Positions 10,506 through 22,089 are shown, counted from the first letter of the stretch. The stretch: DNA of 64,000 bases from Amphimedon queenslandica (GCF_000090795.2 NW_003546281.1:324425-388424); one strand, 5' to 3'. Translations and numbers: made by a program. Notes: a model not told the origin generated them from the sequence alone.

Positions 10506-13500
10506 ATGTTTGCTGCAACTGGTTTTTTACTGCTTTTATTTCAACTTTCTTGTGTCCTTTCTGTCTCTCCTCTTCAAAAAATATGTGTTCATGAGAATAA
10601 AAGCAGTGATGTATTGATCAATTACAACTGTACCTTAATAGCAAAAATCTCAGGAAGAGGTGAGTGACAATGCAGTCCTACTACTCCTCAATAAAAATGA
10701 GACACTAAAATCAATAATCCAGTTTGTAAATGTGTCTGGCCTAAGTGGCTTTACATTAGTTGGGAATGAAATTAATATTTTTTACAATCAACATTATGGG
10801 CTAGGATTTATTAATGTTTCCAACATAAAATATCTGGACTCTTTATTATTAACTGTGGTGCTTTGCATCAGAGAATAAGACTTACTTATCAGTACTTCAA
10901 TGCACATGATTATTCTGCAGCCGTCTATATTGAGAGCTGTACCAATTTAGAAATACGGAACACAATCATTAATGACAGTCACGATTAGCGTTGTTTGACT
11001 GCAATGTAGTCAAAATACTTCACTCAAGTTTTTTTAACAACACTCCTGGATTTCTGAGTCCATCAATAGGAAGTCTAGTTTATGGTGTAGGGGGAATTCA
11101 TTACAAACTGACACTCTGTTGTTATCTCCAAGAGGATAATTGTGAGGCTCATTCTAACATGTATAGTAGTAATGGCATGTTTACTGTTCACAATTGCAGT
11201 TTTACTTTCAATTCTGTGGTTGTGAAGACAGCTAGCATGTTTTCAAATTCAGAATTTCCAAGTGGGGGTTTAGCTGTGTTTCTCTCAGGATTTGCACACA
11301 ATAACACAATAAATATTGAAAACTCTGTCTTTACCAACAATAGTGGACTCTATGGTGGCGGTCTATACATCTTTTGCAGGGAGAGCTCCACTAATAATGG
11401 AATTAGGGTAAATAATGTGACAATCTTTAATAACAATGCACTGCTGGGTGGAGGTGGCTTGGAGGTTGGTTTTGTTTTCAGAAAGCCAGCAGTAAACAAA
11501 TTGAATAATGTCATTGTGCAATCTTGCAATATTAGCAGTAATAGAGCATACTTTGGTGGTGGATTTGTATTTTTTGTCACTGCTGCTCATCAGAATGATC
11601 CTAGCAATACTTTAGAGTTTCATGATACAGTATAGAAGCATAATAAAGCAACTTATGGCTCTGCCATTTATCTTGAGCCGATATTCAATAAATCTCCAGT
11701 AAATAACATTTTCCCAGTCCCTCATTTTTTGAACTGTAACTTTAGTAATAACTACATTACATTCAATACATCTGGGAATTCATCATCTGGTGCTGGTATT
11801 TCAAGTGTAGGAGCTGGTGCATTGAACTCCAAAGCAATATCTTTCACATTATCTGGACTCATTACATTCAGTGAAAACAATGGCACTGCTGTTTATCTCA
11901 TTGATAGTAACTTTATAGCATTACAAGGTACCTCAGTCATTTTTTCTAATAATTCAGGCACATACGGTGGTGCAGTGTCCATCAATGGGTTCGCTTCAAT
12001 ATATGCAAGCAGTAATACATCATTTGTGTTCCTCAATAATAAGACATCTGTCAAAGGAGGGGCAATATTCTTTTTTTCTACTGCCATTATATCATCAATT
12101 TTAATTGTAGCATCATGTTTTGTGGAGCATACAGATTCAAGTGAAACGATATCTTTTTACTTTAAAAACAACACTGACTCATTTGGTAAATCAGTCTATG
12201 TGTCTTCACTCCTCCCATGCAATAAGTTATGTCAGGGTTTAAAGGTGTACTTAGATTATATGCCACCAGAGAAACTACTCACCCAAAAGTGTGTTGGTAA
12301 CTTTACTTTTTCTGATCACAATGGAACAGTACAAGGGAATGTAGCCACAGAGAGCAGTGAATTTGATCAACTGCATAAAGATAGCAAGGCAGTAAAAAAG
12401 TTGTACCTGGTAAAAATGTTTTGATCTCATTTGTTACTCATGATGAGCTGGGACACAGGTCAATGGAGCTACTGTTTGGTATATTAACAACTAATGATGA
12501 GTCTCTTTATCTTAATAACAGATATACTGCTAACAACAGGTTCAAGATGAGTGGACAACCTAATGATACTGGCCATCTTGAAATAGGTACCCTTTATTTT
12601 TGTAATTTGACTGTTGGAATTGACATTACGATGTCTGCCTGTCCTCCTGGCTTTGTTAACAAAAACAATACCTGTGTTTGCTCTGCTGATTATGACAGTG
12701 ATCACTACTATGGTATTGTACGCTGTGATAATAGGGAATTTGAGGCTTCCATTAGCTCTTTGTTTTGGGTGGGCTATATAGGAAACGAATCAGAGGACAC
12801 TTTATTTAGCAGACTGTGTCCACAAGAATATTGCAATTACAATGAGACATTTCATGTCTTACCCTCTGTCCCATCATTTTCCCAATTAGATTTATTGATA
12901 TGTGGTATTAATAATCGTACTGGGATTTTATGTAGTGACTGTATTGAGAACAACTCTGTATATTACAACTCCCCAGGATACAAGTGTGGCAATAATGAGC
13001 TTTGCTCCTATGGGCCACTGTTTTATATATTATCAAGTATCATACCACTGACCCTAACATTCACAATTATCATAATGCTTGGGGTAAACTTTAACTCTGG
13101 TGCATGGAATGGGTTTGTCTTCTTTTCCCAGATTGTGGGATACTTTACAGCAACAGCTAGCAGTGTCTCTTATGTCTCATTCTCTGAGAGGGTTTTCCAT
13201 ATAATATCAGCATTAATTTATGGCCCATTCTCATTGCGCTTCTTTTATGATGACATCCTCTCTTTTTGTCTCTTTAAAAATGCAAACTTTTTTGTCATTA
13301 TGGGAATTGAGATTTTATCTCTTGTTTTTGCTCTTCTCTTAGTCGTGACTCTTGTGTCTGTAATGAAGTCTCACTATTTCTACAGGTTGCAGACTGCCTG
13401 TTGCAAGAGACCATTCTTTAAACCAACAACCCTAACAAAGGCCCTCACTACATTCCTCATACTTTGTTACTCGCAGACAACCCAAATATGCTTCAAGATA

Positions 13501-14319
13501 TTGGCAATAGGAATCTTGACCAATAAAGGAAGCAGTGTAATATTCCCATTGCGTGTGCAACAGATGGGGAGTCAAGCATACTTGACTGGTGTTCACATAC
13601 CATTCTTTATTGCTGCAATAATAGCAATCGTAACAATTGTCATTTTTACTCCATTGTTTCTTATTGCTTATCCTTTATTTTATAAAGTGTTTCCTCAGAA
13701 AAATAAAGTGACAAAAAATTTGTTTCGAAGGGTGGAAATGTTCAAGCCAATTTTTGATGCCTTTCAAGGTTGCTTTAAGGACAAATACCGTTTCTTTTCC
13801 GGACTGTATTTTCTCTATCGTGTTATATTTGTCAGTATATTTTCACTCATTAACGTACCACTGGCTTCACTCTCCATGGCTCAAGTTGTTGTTATGATAA
13901 TACTAGCAATTCATTTAAAGTTCCAGCCATACAAGAATAAGCTTCACAACAACATTGATGGCTGCCTGTTCTTACTAATGGGCATAATCAATACACTGAC
14001 ACTAGCACGGTTTGTTCAATCAGACACATACTCACAAGATAAACTCATGATTGCAATTGGTTACACTCAATTAGTTCTGGTCTTTCTTCCCATCTTTATC
14101 ATTATTTGCCTTTTACTCGGTCTGGTTAAAAAGAAATGCTGCAAGAAGTTGCCACAAATGAGGGCTGACTTGTCAAATTTGAAAGATGATACTGAAAGTT
14201 CTCATGAAGCAAATGCTGTACCTACCACTTATATTGAAATGAATACACAGTTAAGTGTTGATACAGCTGATGGAAGCAAGCTGAGGAAAGATTTGGAAGA
14301 TTTGGAGGACTCTTTGTGA
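10506..14319 (+). pseudogene. Beta-helix ectodomain plus multi-TM membrane protein, frame-disrupted
   Basis: The ATG at 10506 starts a signal peptide (MFAATGFLLLLFQLSC). A long Asn/Ser-rich ectodomain follows, with Pmp-like repeats typical of right-handed beta-helices (GGGLYIF, NNNALLGGGGLEV, SSNRAYFGGGFVF, NNSGTYGGAVSI). It ends in Cys-rich segments (SACPPGFVNKNNTCVC, ICGINNRTGILCSDC) and about eight to nine TM helices from about 13010 to 14120, including KDKYRFFSGLYFLYRVIF. The frame is broken at about 10650, at 10827 (one base short against the 2166 copy), near 10985, at an in-frame TAG at 11633, and at about 12405. The last 632 codons (12421-14319) are open. Either a recent pseudogene or several assembly errors. 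The exact family name is not certain; related multi-TM surface proteins are abundant in sponges (recollection, not checked). Confidence 0.7.
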
Positions 14320-14483
14320 ATGAATTGCTGCTAATTTTTTTTTGAAGTTTTGTGGAACTATTCACACACTACCTTTCTCTCTTTTTCATTGTATCACATT
14401 AGTTGAGTGAGTATTTTAGATCAGAACTGTTGATTATGATTAACAGTTTCTTATTTTCATTTTACATTTAAATGTGAACTACA
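14320..14483. other. Spacer between convergent genes
   Basis: 164 bp between the stop of the plus-strand beta-helix gene (14319) and the stop of the minus-strand receptor gene A (14484). It presumably holds both 3' ends; no clear shared poly(A) signal or other element was recognised. Confidence 0.4.
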
Positions 14484-15416
14484 TTACATATTGGTTTGTC
14501 CATATGCAGTGTTAAGTTTAGTATCAATGATTTGTTCTTGTTGTTCAGTATTGATTGTTGGTAAATCATATATTGGAACAATAACTGCTGCATCTCCTCC
14601 TCCTAATGGAGTTTTATTTTGTATTGTAGTCCCTCTCTTTTTCATTATTAAACATACAATGATACTAGTAATTATGGCAGTAATGAGTCCAGTTAATAGA
14701 CCAGTGATAGGTACAGCAATAGCAACTGTGTGTGTAATAGATTAAAAGATACACTTATTGTACTAGCTAACCACTAATGGATCCAATATTTGTTGATTGT
14801 AACATAGTTGTTGTCACAATTGAAATATAACCTAATAAACAATATGTTCACTGCATGCATGCATGTACTGATTATTATAACTTACTGTCAGCACAACTAC
14901 TGATTGTTTCAGTTATTGTAATTATTGTTGGCATAACTGAACTTCTTTTTTGTGTTGTGATAAATTCAGTAGTACTCATCATAATGTTAGTGGTACTTGA
15001 TGTAGTAGCAGTTATACTGACTATAGTAATAATTTATACAGTATATTAAGCACTGATGCTATATACCATTAACAGTGACTGATGGTCCATATCCAATAAC
15101 ATTAACAGGTATGATAGTAACAGTGTAGTATTCATTAATAGGAGATAGTTCAGTAATAGTAGTATTAGTATCAGTTACATTATAACTATACACAGAACAA
15201 CTATTAATACAAATTGTTGTAATATATACATTTATAATGTAATACTCAATAGGAGGACGTAATGTTGTAGCATCCTAATATAACTAATTATCAACAATTT
15301 TAACATATTTAATATTTTAACTTGCTTCATTATTCCACCATATTGTAACGCTATCAGTTGATACCTGATACCAACTAATATTAACAACTTGAGCTGGTAC
15401 TAAAAGGAAATACAAT

Positions 15417-15506
<90 letters not shown>

Positions 15507-16285
15507 GTGTGTGTAAGTGTGTGTAAGTGTGTGTAATTCTTACTATTCCATATATACTGTATTAATGATGAAGGAGGTCCTTCTCTTTCAATATTATCAA
15601 TAGGAATAATAATGAATGAATAATTAGTACCAATAATAAGACTATTAATAGTTATATTGGTGTTGTTAGTAACACTAGATTCTTTATGTGTATTGTTACT
15701 AATAATAGTAACATTATAGTAATCTATACATGATCCTGAAGCATTCCAATTCATAAGAAGCATATCATTGCTAATAGGAACAATAGTTGCATTATTATAT
15801 ATTGAGTCTGGTGGACCTATAAATATTATTTATATCAAACATAAGGATCATAATAACTTAACCTGCTATGCTAATTGTATATAAATTTGCTTCTAATGAT
15901 GAATTTATGCAACCAACTGTCACTCCATTAGTGGACAATGGAATAGACTCATTGGTAGCAGTAATTACTGTTGTAGTACTGTTGCTTGTAGTAGATATTA
16001 AGAAACTACCCAGTAATCGTACACTGCCATTGAACACTCCAGTATATGCAAGATTATTATCTGTTCGCCAGTATACATCTCCTGTACCATGAAATACACA
16101 AGAAAGAACTAGTCTGTCATGAGGACACACAGGAGAATAAGGTGGATAAGTTTGAGTAAGCACTGCCATATCTGTAGCAAATAATACAGTAAAAATAGTA
16201 AAATCATAATCAAAGGCTCACTGGATACCACAAGACTCAAACATTTGATCAAAACAAGATACCAGTAGACACCAGTAGTAGCCAT
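14484..16285 (-). CDS. Receptor array copy A: Ig-FN3-FN3-TM protein
   Basis: The exons are 16222-16285 (signal peptide MATTGVYWYLVLIKCLSLVV), 15863-16171 (Ig domain), 15544-15816 (FN3), 15326-15399 plus 15067-15274 (second FN3), 14886-15020 and 14772-14831 (Thr/Ser-rich stalk) and 14484-14725 (TM and tail). All join in frame to give 454 residues. The Ig domain has the Cys pair in LVLSCVFHG and TVGCINSS plus the core Trp (DVYWRTD). The TM segment is AVPITGLLTGLITAIITSII followed by MKKR. The tail carries PIYDLPTI and NTAYGQT. Domain-bounding introns are phase 1; the intron inside the second FN3 is phase 0 and needs a GC donor (gaa|gcaagt). It should be a type I cell-surface receptor or adhesion protein. 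Ligand unknown. Confidence 0.85.
15420..15534. repeat. Intronic (TG)n microsatellite
   Basis: About 42 TG units run from 15420 to 15504, followed by three gtgtgtaa variants. On the coding strand this is (AC)n placed just after the 5' splice site of the intron between the two FN3 domains. Shorter runs sit at the same place in copies B (17440-17460), D (23696-23711) and E (25834-25848). Confidence 0.95.
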
Positions 16286-16518
16286 TAGTATCAATAAGAG
16301 AAATAAAAACTTCAAAAAGCAATTACTCGCTTAACTCAAAGTAGTGTTGCTGTTGTCCTTCTCTGTGCCTACAACAGTTACACCTACTGGACAACTAGTG
16401 TGTGGTTACTCATGTCTATCATAACAATTGAGCATATGTTAATAGTATTTAATTAACATGCAACAACAATATAATACTGTATGCAGACTGTATGTGTAGC
16501 ACGTTATGCAAAATAGGT

Positions 16519-18214
16519 CTATAGAGATTCTTGATTCTTCTCAGTTTGTCCATATGCAGTGTTAAGTTTAGTATCAATGATTTGTTCTTGTTGTTCAGTA
16601 TTGATTGTTGGTAAATCATATATTGGACCAATAACTGCTGCATCTCCTCCTCCTCCTACTGGAGTTTTATTTTGTATTGTAGTCCCTCTCTTTTTCATTA
16701 TTAAACATACAATGATACTAGTAATTATTGCAGTGATGAGTCCAGTTAATAGACCAGTGATAGGTACAGCAATAGCAACTGTGTGTGTGTTAATTAGATT
16801 ATAGATACACTTAATGTATTGACTAACCACTAATGGATCCTACATCTGTTGATTGTGCAGTTCCTGTAGTATTACATGAAGCATAACCTAATAATTACAA
16901 TGTTCACTGTATATTTCCTAATTTTTGACTTACTCTCAATATAACTGCTTATTATTGTTTGAGTGACTGTGATTGTTGTTTTAGCAATACTCATATCTTG
17001 TGTCATGGTATACTCAGTAGTACTCATCACAATATTAGTTATACTGACTATTATAGTAATAATACACTATACATTAGGTATTGGCACTATATACCATTAA
17101 CAGTGAGTGATGTTCCATATCCAATAACATTAACAGGTATGATAGTAAGAGTGTAGTATTCATTAATAGGAGATAGTCCAGTAATAGTAGTATTAGTATC
17201 AGTTACATTATAACTATACACAGAACAACTATTAATACAAATTGTTGTAATATATACATTTATAATGTAATACTCAATAGGAGGACGTAATATTGTAGTA
17301 TCCTAATAAAAGTTAATATCAACAAATTAACATAAATTAGCTTGCTTCATTATTCCACCATATTGTAACAATATCAGTTGATATCTGATACCAAGTAATA
17401 TTAACAACTTGAGCTGGTACTATAAGAAATACAGTGAGAGTGTGTGTGTGTGTGTGTGTTCTTACCATCCCATATATACTGTATTAATGATGAAGGAGGT
17501 CCTTCTCTTCCAATTGTATCAATAGGAATAATAATGAATGAATAATTAGTACCAATAATAAGAGTATTAACTGCTATATAAGGGTTGTCAGTAGTGCTGG
17601 ATTCACTAGGGGTATTGTTTCTAAATATAGTAACATTGTAGTTGTCTATACATGATCCTGAAGCAGTCCAATTAATGATTAAATTATTGTCAGCTATCAG
17701 ATTAATTGTTATGTTATGAACTCCTTCTGGTGGACCTGTTTTAAGAAATTAATAATTAATGCCAAAAATTGTATACCTTCTATGTTTATATTTGATGTAT
17801 TGAAATTATTTAAATCAATTGTGCAACCAATTGTACTCCCATTCAATTCCACTGGCACTGACTGACTTGTAGCAGTACTAATCAGTTTTCTTTCTGTAGC
17901 ATTGTAATATGTAATATTTATCATGAAATCAGGAAATGGAAGAGATTGTTTATTCAGTTCGTAAATCACTGTCATTCCATTTCTCCTCCATGCTATTGTT
18001 GGTTCAGGTATATCATCCACTATACAAGTGAACACTAGTTCATCTCCAGGACACACAACAGGATAAGGAGTATAGGTGAATGAAGATATATAAGCTGCTG
18101 AAGCTAGACTGTTGGTTAAAATATTATACTACAGTGAATTAACTTACTAAATACAGAAACGAGACACAAACATACAGTCAATACTAGACACCAGTAGATA
18201 CCAGTAGCAGCCAT
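16519..18214 (-). CDS. Receptor array copy B: Ig-FN3-FN3-TM protein
   Basis: Same exon plan as copy A. The signal-peptide exon starts at ATG 18214 (MAATGIYWYLVS-type). The Ig exon holds VCPGDELVFTCIVDDIPEP, AWRRNG and STIGCTIDL. Two FN3 domains follow, with IIGTNYSFIIIPID and SPINEYYTVT-like signatures, then a Thr-rich stalk and the TM exon. The TM exon reads AIAVPITGLLTGLITAIITS, then KKRGTTIQNKTPVGGGG, IGPIYDLPTINTEQQ and a C-terminus TAYGQTEKNQESL longer than in A. The intron in the second FN3 again requires a GC donor (gaa|gcaagc). Its Ig domain is almost identical to pseudogene D but very different from A and E. No lesion was found. Confidence 0.8.
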
Positions 18215-18468
18215 TAGTATCAATATACTGTTATGATGTACAAACAATAAGCAATTACTCACTCAACTCAAAGCAGTGTTGCTGTTGTCCTTCTCTGTGC
18301 CTACAACAGTTACACCTACTTATGGACTACTATAGTGTGGTTACTCATGTCTATCATAGCAATTGAGTATATGCAAAATAGTATTATTAGTAAAATACAC
18401 TTATGATATTATAATTTGTTTGCAGACTATATATGTTCTATTAAGGTCGTCAAGTCTTATTCTTCATT

Positions 18469-18900
18469 TTATATATTAGTTTGTCGATATGCAGTATTAA
18501 GTTTAGTATCAATGATTTGTTCTTGTTGTTCAGTAATGATTGTTGGTAAATCATATATTGGACCAATAACTGCTTCTCCTCCTCCTCCTCCTCCTGGAGT
18601 TTTATTTTGTATTGTAGTCCCTCTCTTTTTCATTATTAAGCATACAATGATACTAGTAATTATTGCAGTGATAAGTGCAGTTAATAGACCAGTGATAGGT
18701 ACAGCAATAACAACTCTGTGTGTGTGTGTAATAGATTAGATGCACTTAATGTATTAACTAGCCACAAATAGATCCTACACTTGTTGATCGTACAGTTCCT
18801 GTAGTATTACATGAAGCATAACCTAATAATTACAATGTTCACTGTATGCACTGATTATTATAACTTACTCTAAATATTAAGCTGCTTATTATTGTTTTGA
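18469..18900 (-). pseudogene. Receptor array copy C: 3' fragment (stalk, TM, tail only)
   Basis: The TM exon is intact (AVPITGLLTALITAIITSII-like, KKRGTTIQNKTP, a glycine run, IGPIYDLPTI, TAYRQTNI and stop at 18469-18471). The short stalk exon (YASCNTTGTVRSTSVGSI-like) and the start of the longer stalk exon precede it. Similarity ends near 18900. No Ig or FN3 exon follows; instead, sequence like the 5' flank of copy E begins. The body of the gene appears to have been deleted. Confidence 0.75.
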
Positions 18901-18929
18901 AAATTTGTTGTTTTTATTATAAACATTAT

Positions 18930-19400
18930 AAGTGATGTTCATTATCATTTTACTGTTAGTAAACCATTAGAAAGTGAAATGTTCATGACCTTGTGCCATT
19001 AGTAATAATTATGTACCAGCTCCTGGTACCATACATACAAAGTTGTAGAATGCTTTTATTATTGCTTTAACACCAATACAGACATGTATATACAATGTAA
19101 AAGCTTTGACTCACTGAATTGATCACTTGTAATTAGGATTCAAAATCAAGTACACATTATTTCATTATTTGATAGATTCTCTCTCATTTACTCTACAGAT
19201 TCAGTGTCTGCACTATTTAATTGGTAACCTGTTCAATGAAAAAGATAAACCTAGTATTGGCCTAGCTTTTACTACGTTGTTCTGTTTATATCATGCAAAC
19301 TCCTTCTACCAACAATATAAATCTGCATTAATTGAAAGGTACATCAATTGTGATATATTAATGGACAAGCTAGGGGAGAGTAAATAATTTTACATTTTAA
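18930..19400. repeat. Array flank block, copy 1
   Basis: Contains 'gctttgactcactgaattga', 'tcacttgtaat', 'caggattcaaaatcaagtac'-like blocks and 'cagtgtctgcactat'. The same blocks occur at 23049-23400 and, in part, at 26930-27160, about 4 kb apart each time. At 26930 the block lies just upstream of receptor gene E, so it marks the 5' flank of the ancestral unit. A 72-codon frame (19169-19387) is partly shared with 23169-23354, but without good coding signs. Confidence 0.65.
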
Positions 19401-19539
19401 AAATTATGATCAGTACAGCAATGTAGTTTATACATCAAAATTAAAAATTTTTAAAGGTTTATTAAACCATAATTTATAAACTCAAAGTATAAATTAAGGT
19501 GTGTGCAAGCTTTAAAAATTTCTAAAAATCTGAAATTTG

Positions 19540-20140
19540 TACACATTAAAACTAAACATGTATATGTATCAAAAATGTAGTGAAAATGCTAAATTCTCTC
19601 CTTATCATTTTTTGCCAAATTTCGCTAAAAGTTTTAGAAAAAAATAAAGAGTGTGAACCACTTTGTGCCAAATTGTCAAAAAAGTATCACAAACAAAGGC
19701 AAGTAGGATTCCCAACGACTGTCTTTTTTTAGCTATCGCTTAAAAAATTTGAGCTGATTCCTACTGAAAATTTTCAAGTTATAGCCATTTTTTCAAACTT
19801 TTGGAAAGTTTTTTTGAATTAATGGCTCTAAAATTACCCCCAAATTTTATGACATTTTCTGACACACATTAATGTCCTTATGCTGTTTAGAAAGTTTGAG
19901 CTGATTTTGACTAATATTTTTGGAGTTACAGCGATTAAAAATTAGCAAATTTAGGAATTAAGCATAAGGCTATAGTATAGCCGATGGTTTTTTCCTACAA
20001 ACTGGTTCCAAAATCAACCCAAAATTCTATCACATTTTCTAATACACATTAATGTTCTTATGCTGTATAAAAAGTTTGAGCTGATTTCAACATAATTTTT
20101 TTGAGTTAGAACCAAATGTCTGCTAAACTCTTTATCAAAC
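19540..20140. repeat. Dispersed repeat, degenerate units
   Basis: At least two units contain 'cattttctgacacacatt', 'aatgtccttatgctgt' and 'agaaagtttgagctgatt', of the same family as 420-1170. No coding content. Confidence 0.65.
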
Positions 20141-21039
20141 TTCTATGGATTTAAAATCATTACAACTATATTTGCAGTTTTTAACATTAATTTAATTTTA
20201 CTGATATGTATATCTAACTTTAAGCCTTTTTTATAGTAAAATAGTATGAATGTGCAAAGTAAAAATACAATATAATATGCATACAATATCATAATATCTC
20301 ATTGTATATACATAAATGAAACAATGACAATATGCTGTGATATAATATTATGTTATACTAACACATGTGTAGTGTATTTCTCAGAATTAGAAAAAAAGGT
20401 GAGTTTAACAGATGTACAAGTATAAACCACACAATAACAACCGTGAATTTTGACAGAGACTTAGTATAATGTTGATAAAAAATAGAATTACTTTAAGATA
20501 TGACCTTTTCATTATCAGTGGCTTATATATTAGTGTACCCATTAATTAGTGTACCCTTAATTATCATGTTCTCGATCCTAACAGTGACATGTTGCAGAGA
20601 GAGGGAGAGAGAGAGAGGATAGCAAATGAGATTAGTGCTATGAATGAGTGCTGGCTAGTGGCTAGCATGAATGCAGACAGGATTGCTGCGCTAGAGAGAG
20701 AGCTAACAATGCCTCATGTTGACACCCAAACACTAATTATGATAATTACACAGCAACTGCACGCATTATTATACAAAGATAATTTATCAATATTCATGAG
20801 TTCTGATGTGATGTCACGATGAGTCAGCTCACTACAGAGAGAGAGAGAGAGAGAGAATTTATCAGGTAGGATCTCCTTCAATTATTTATCTATAGCTATT
20901 ACCATGATTACCCATTTATTACTTTGCCATCACTGTTTTCCAATTTTTAATGTTTTTATTCATTTTTACATCTAATAACTCAATTTTAGGGCGTGTCCAC
21001 TAAGTATTGCTATGCTATGAATTAATCATATGCTATGGG
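20141..21039. other. Intergenic, no supported gene
   Basis: AT-rich sequence upstream of the GPI-protein gene. It contains two short (GA)n runs at about 20596-20618 and 20836-20858 flanking a 77-codon frame. That frame is partly low complexity (REGERER) and resembles nothing recognisable, so it is not annotated as a gene. Confidence 0.5.
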
Positions 21040-21189
21040 TCACTGCAACTGGAGCCATATCTCTATATGCTGGAGCGGAAGCGCAGCCGGCCGCGCCGGG
21101 TCTCATTGTGGCCTGATGATCATAAATACACTCTTCTGGATACTGCCATACTGTGCTAGCCAGACTATTTTCCCCGGCCCGACTTCCAA
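21040..21189 (+). promoter_or_regulatory. GC/CpG-rich promoter or 5' UTR
   Basis: A local GC-rich island (around 21070-21110, 'agccggccgcgccggg') stands out against very AT-rich surroundings directly before the ATG at 21190. This position suggests the core promoter or 5' UTR of the downstream gene. No TATA box was assigned. Confidence 0.4.
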
Positions 21190-22089
21190 ATGTCTACCCA
21201 TAGATGGTCCACCGTTCTCACACTCGTCTTTGCTGCTTGTGTCGCCGTCTGCATAGCGCATGAAGGCCGCTATAAAAGATCACCACTGTCATTGAATAAC
21301 TATGGTCGCACTAAACGGCAAGCATTTCGAGATTATTGTGAAACCCAGCTAAATAACACTATACCACCAAGTTGTAACCTTACCGTATTCGGCGTCGGCT
21401 CTTCTGTATCTGAGTTTCCAGAAGGATCCAGTGAAGAACTAGCAGCACTGAATTTAGCTTATGCTGAAAACTGTATTCCGGCCTGTATTAATCCTGTTCT
21501 GCAGTATTATTGGTGTCTTAGTACCGGGCTGAACTATTCTAGTAACTTTCACATATATTATTCACTTTTTGTACAAAATTACCTTTGTGGAAATGAAAAT
21601 GGAGAATACTGTCGTGTTAAAGGTGGCCGTTTGAAAGGTGAGCTTGCTATCCCCGAGGCTAAAGTTTATACCTGTAATTTGGAAAATGTGCCAAAAAATG
21701 ATTTACCCACGGCATGCAACAATACAAGTCCTCAACCTCAATCTTGTTACGATGGTCTTTCTACTTTTTCTTCAATTATGGGTTGCTGTACTCTTGGTTA
21801 TTTATTTACTGTTCAGAACTGTGGAGTCACAATTGATCCTCCTTGTGGCTCTAATAGCACCACACCTACTAGCATGACCAATAATCCCACTATTGTCAAT
21901 CCTACCAGCAGTAGCACTCCTGCTCCTATCAGCAGTAGCACTCCTACTCCTACCAGCAGTAGCCCTCCTACTCCTAACAGCACTGGAACTGAACAAACTG
22001 CAAATGGCACAAGTTCTGCTAAGGGGTTGTATCCTTTTGCTGCTTTGTCAATCATTGCGGTTGCTATCCTAATTGGAATAAACTACTAA
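21190..22089 (+). CDS. Cys-rich secreted protein, probably GPI-anchored
   Basis: A single exon of 299 residues. Residues 1-23 form a signal peptide (VLTLVFAACVAVCIA). Two dibasic furin-type sites follow closely (RYKR at 27-30, RTKR at 40-43), suggesting a removable propeptide. Residues 44-218 hold 14 cysteines, including a CC pair (MGCCTLGY), and several N-glycosylation sites (NNT, CNLT, NYSS). Residues about 219-275 are a Pro/Ser/Thr mucin-like stalk. The last residues are hydrophobic with no cytoplasmic tail (FAALSIIAVAILIGINY), preceded by small residues (GTSSAKG), as in GPI signals. The family is not recognised. It lies on the opposite strand inside the Ig/FN3 receptor array. Function is unknown; a surface or mucus-associated role is inference. 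Confidence 0.8.
   Translation: MSTHRWSTVLTLVFAACVAVCIAHEGRYKRSPLSLNNYGRTKRQAFRDYCETQLNNTIPPSCNLTVFGVGSSVSEFPEGSSEELAALNLAYAENCIPACINPVLQYYWCLSTGLNYSSNFHIYYSLFVQNYLCGNENGEYCRVKGGRLKGELAIPEAKVYTCNLENVPKNDLPTACNNTSPQPQSCYDGLSTFSSIMGCCTLGYLFTVQNCGVTIDPPCGSNSTTPTSMTNNPTIVNPTSSSTPAPISSSTPTPTSSSPPTPNSTGTEQTANGTSSAKGLYPFAALSIIAVAILIGINY
21898..21980. repeat. 24-bp coding minisatellite (mucin-like stalk)
   Basis: About three copies of a 24-bp unit (agcagtagcactcctactcc and following) encode SSSTPTPT-type repeats in the stalk of the GPI-anchored protein. Copy number is likely to vary between individuals. Confidence 0.8.

Noticed and set aside
15420-15504. His/Thr-rich coding stretch from the TG repeat
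   Set aside because: It lies after a consensus donor and before the FN3 acceptor; it is intronic, and other copies have different repeat lengths.
19169-19387. 72-codon frame partly shared with 23169-23354
   Set aside because: The similarity reflects the duplicated flank block; the frame diverges at the ends and the third copy at 27100 does not keep it.
20589-20822. 77-codon frame flanked by (GA)n runs
   Set aside because: The start is low complexity, no family is recognisable, there are no splice or promoter signs, and similar lengths occur by chance.
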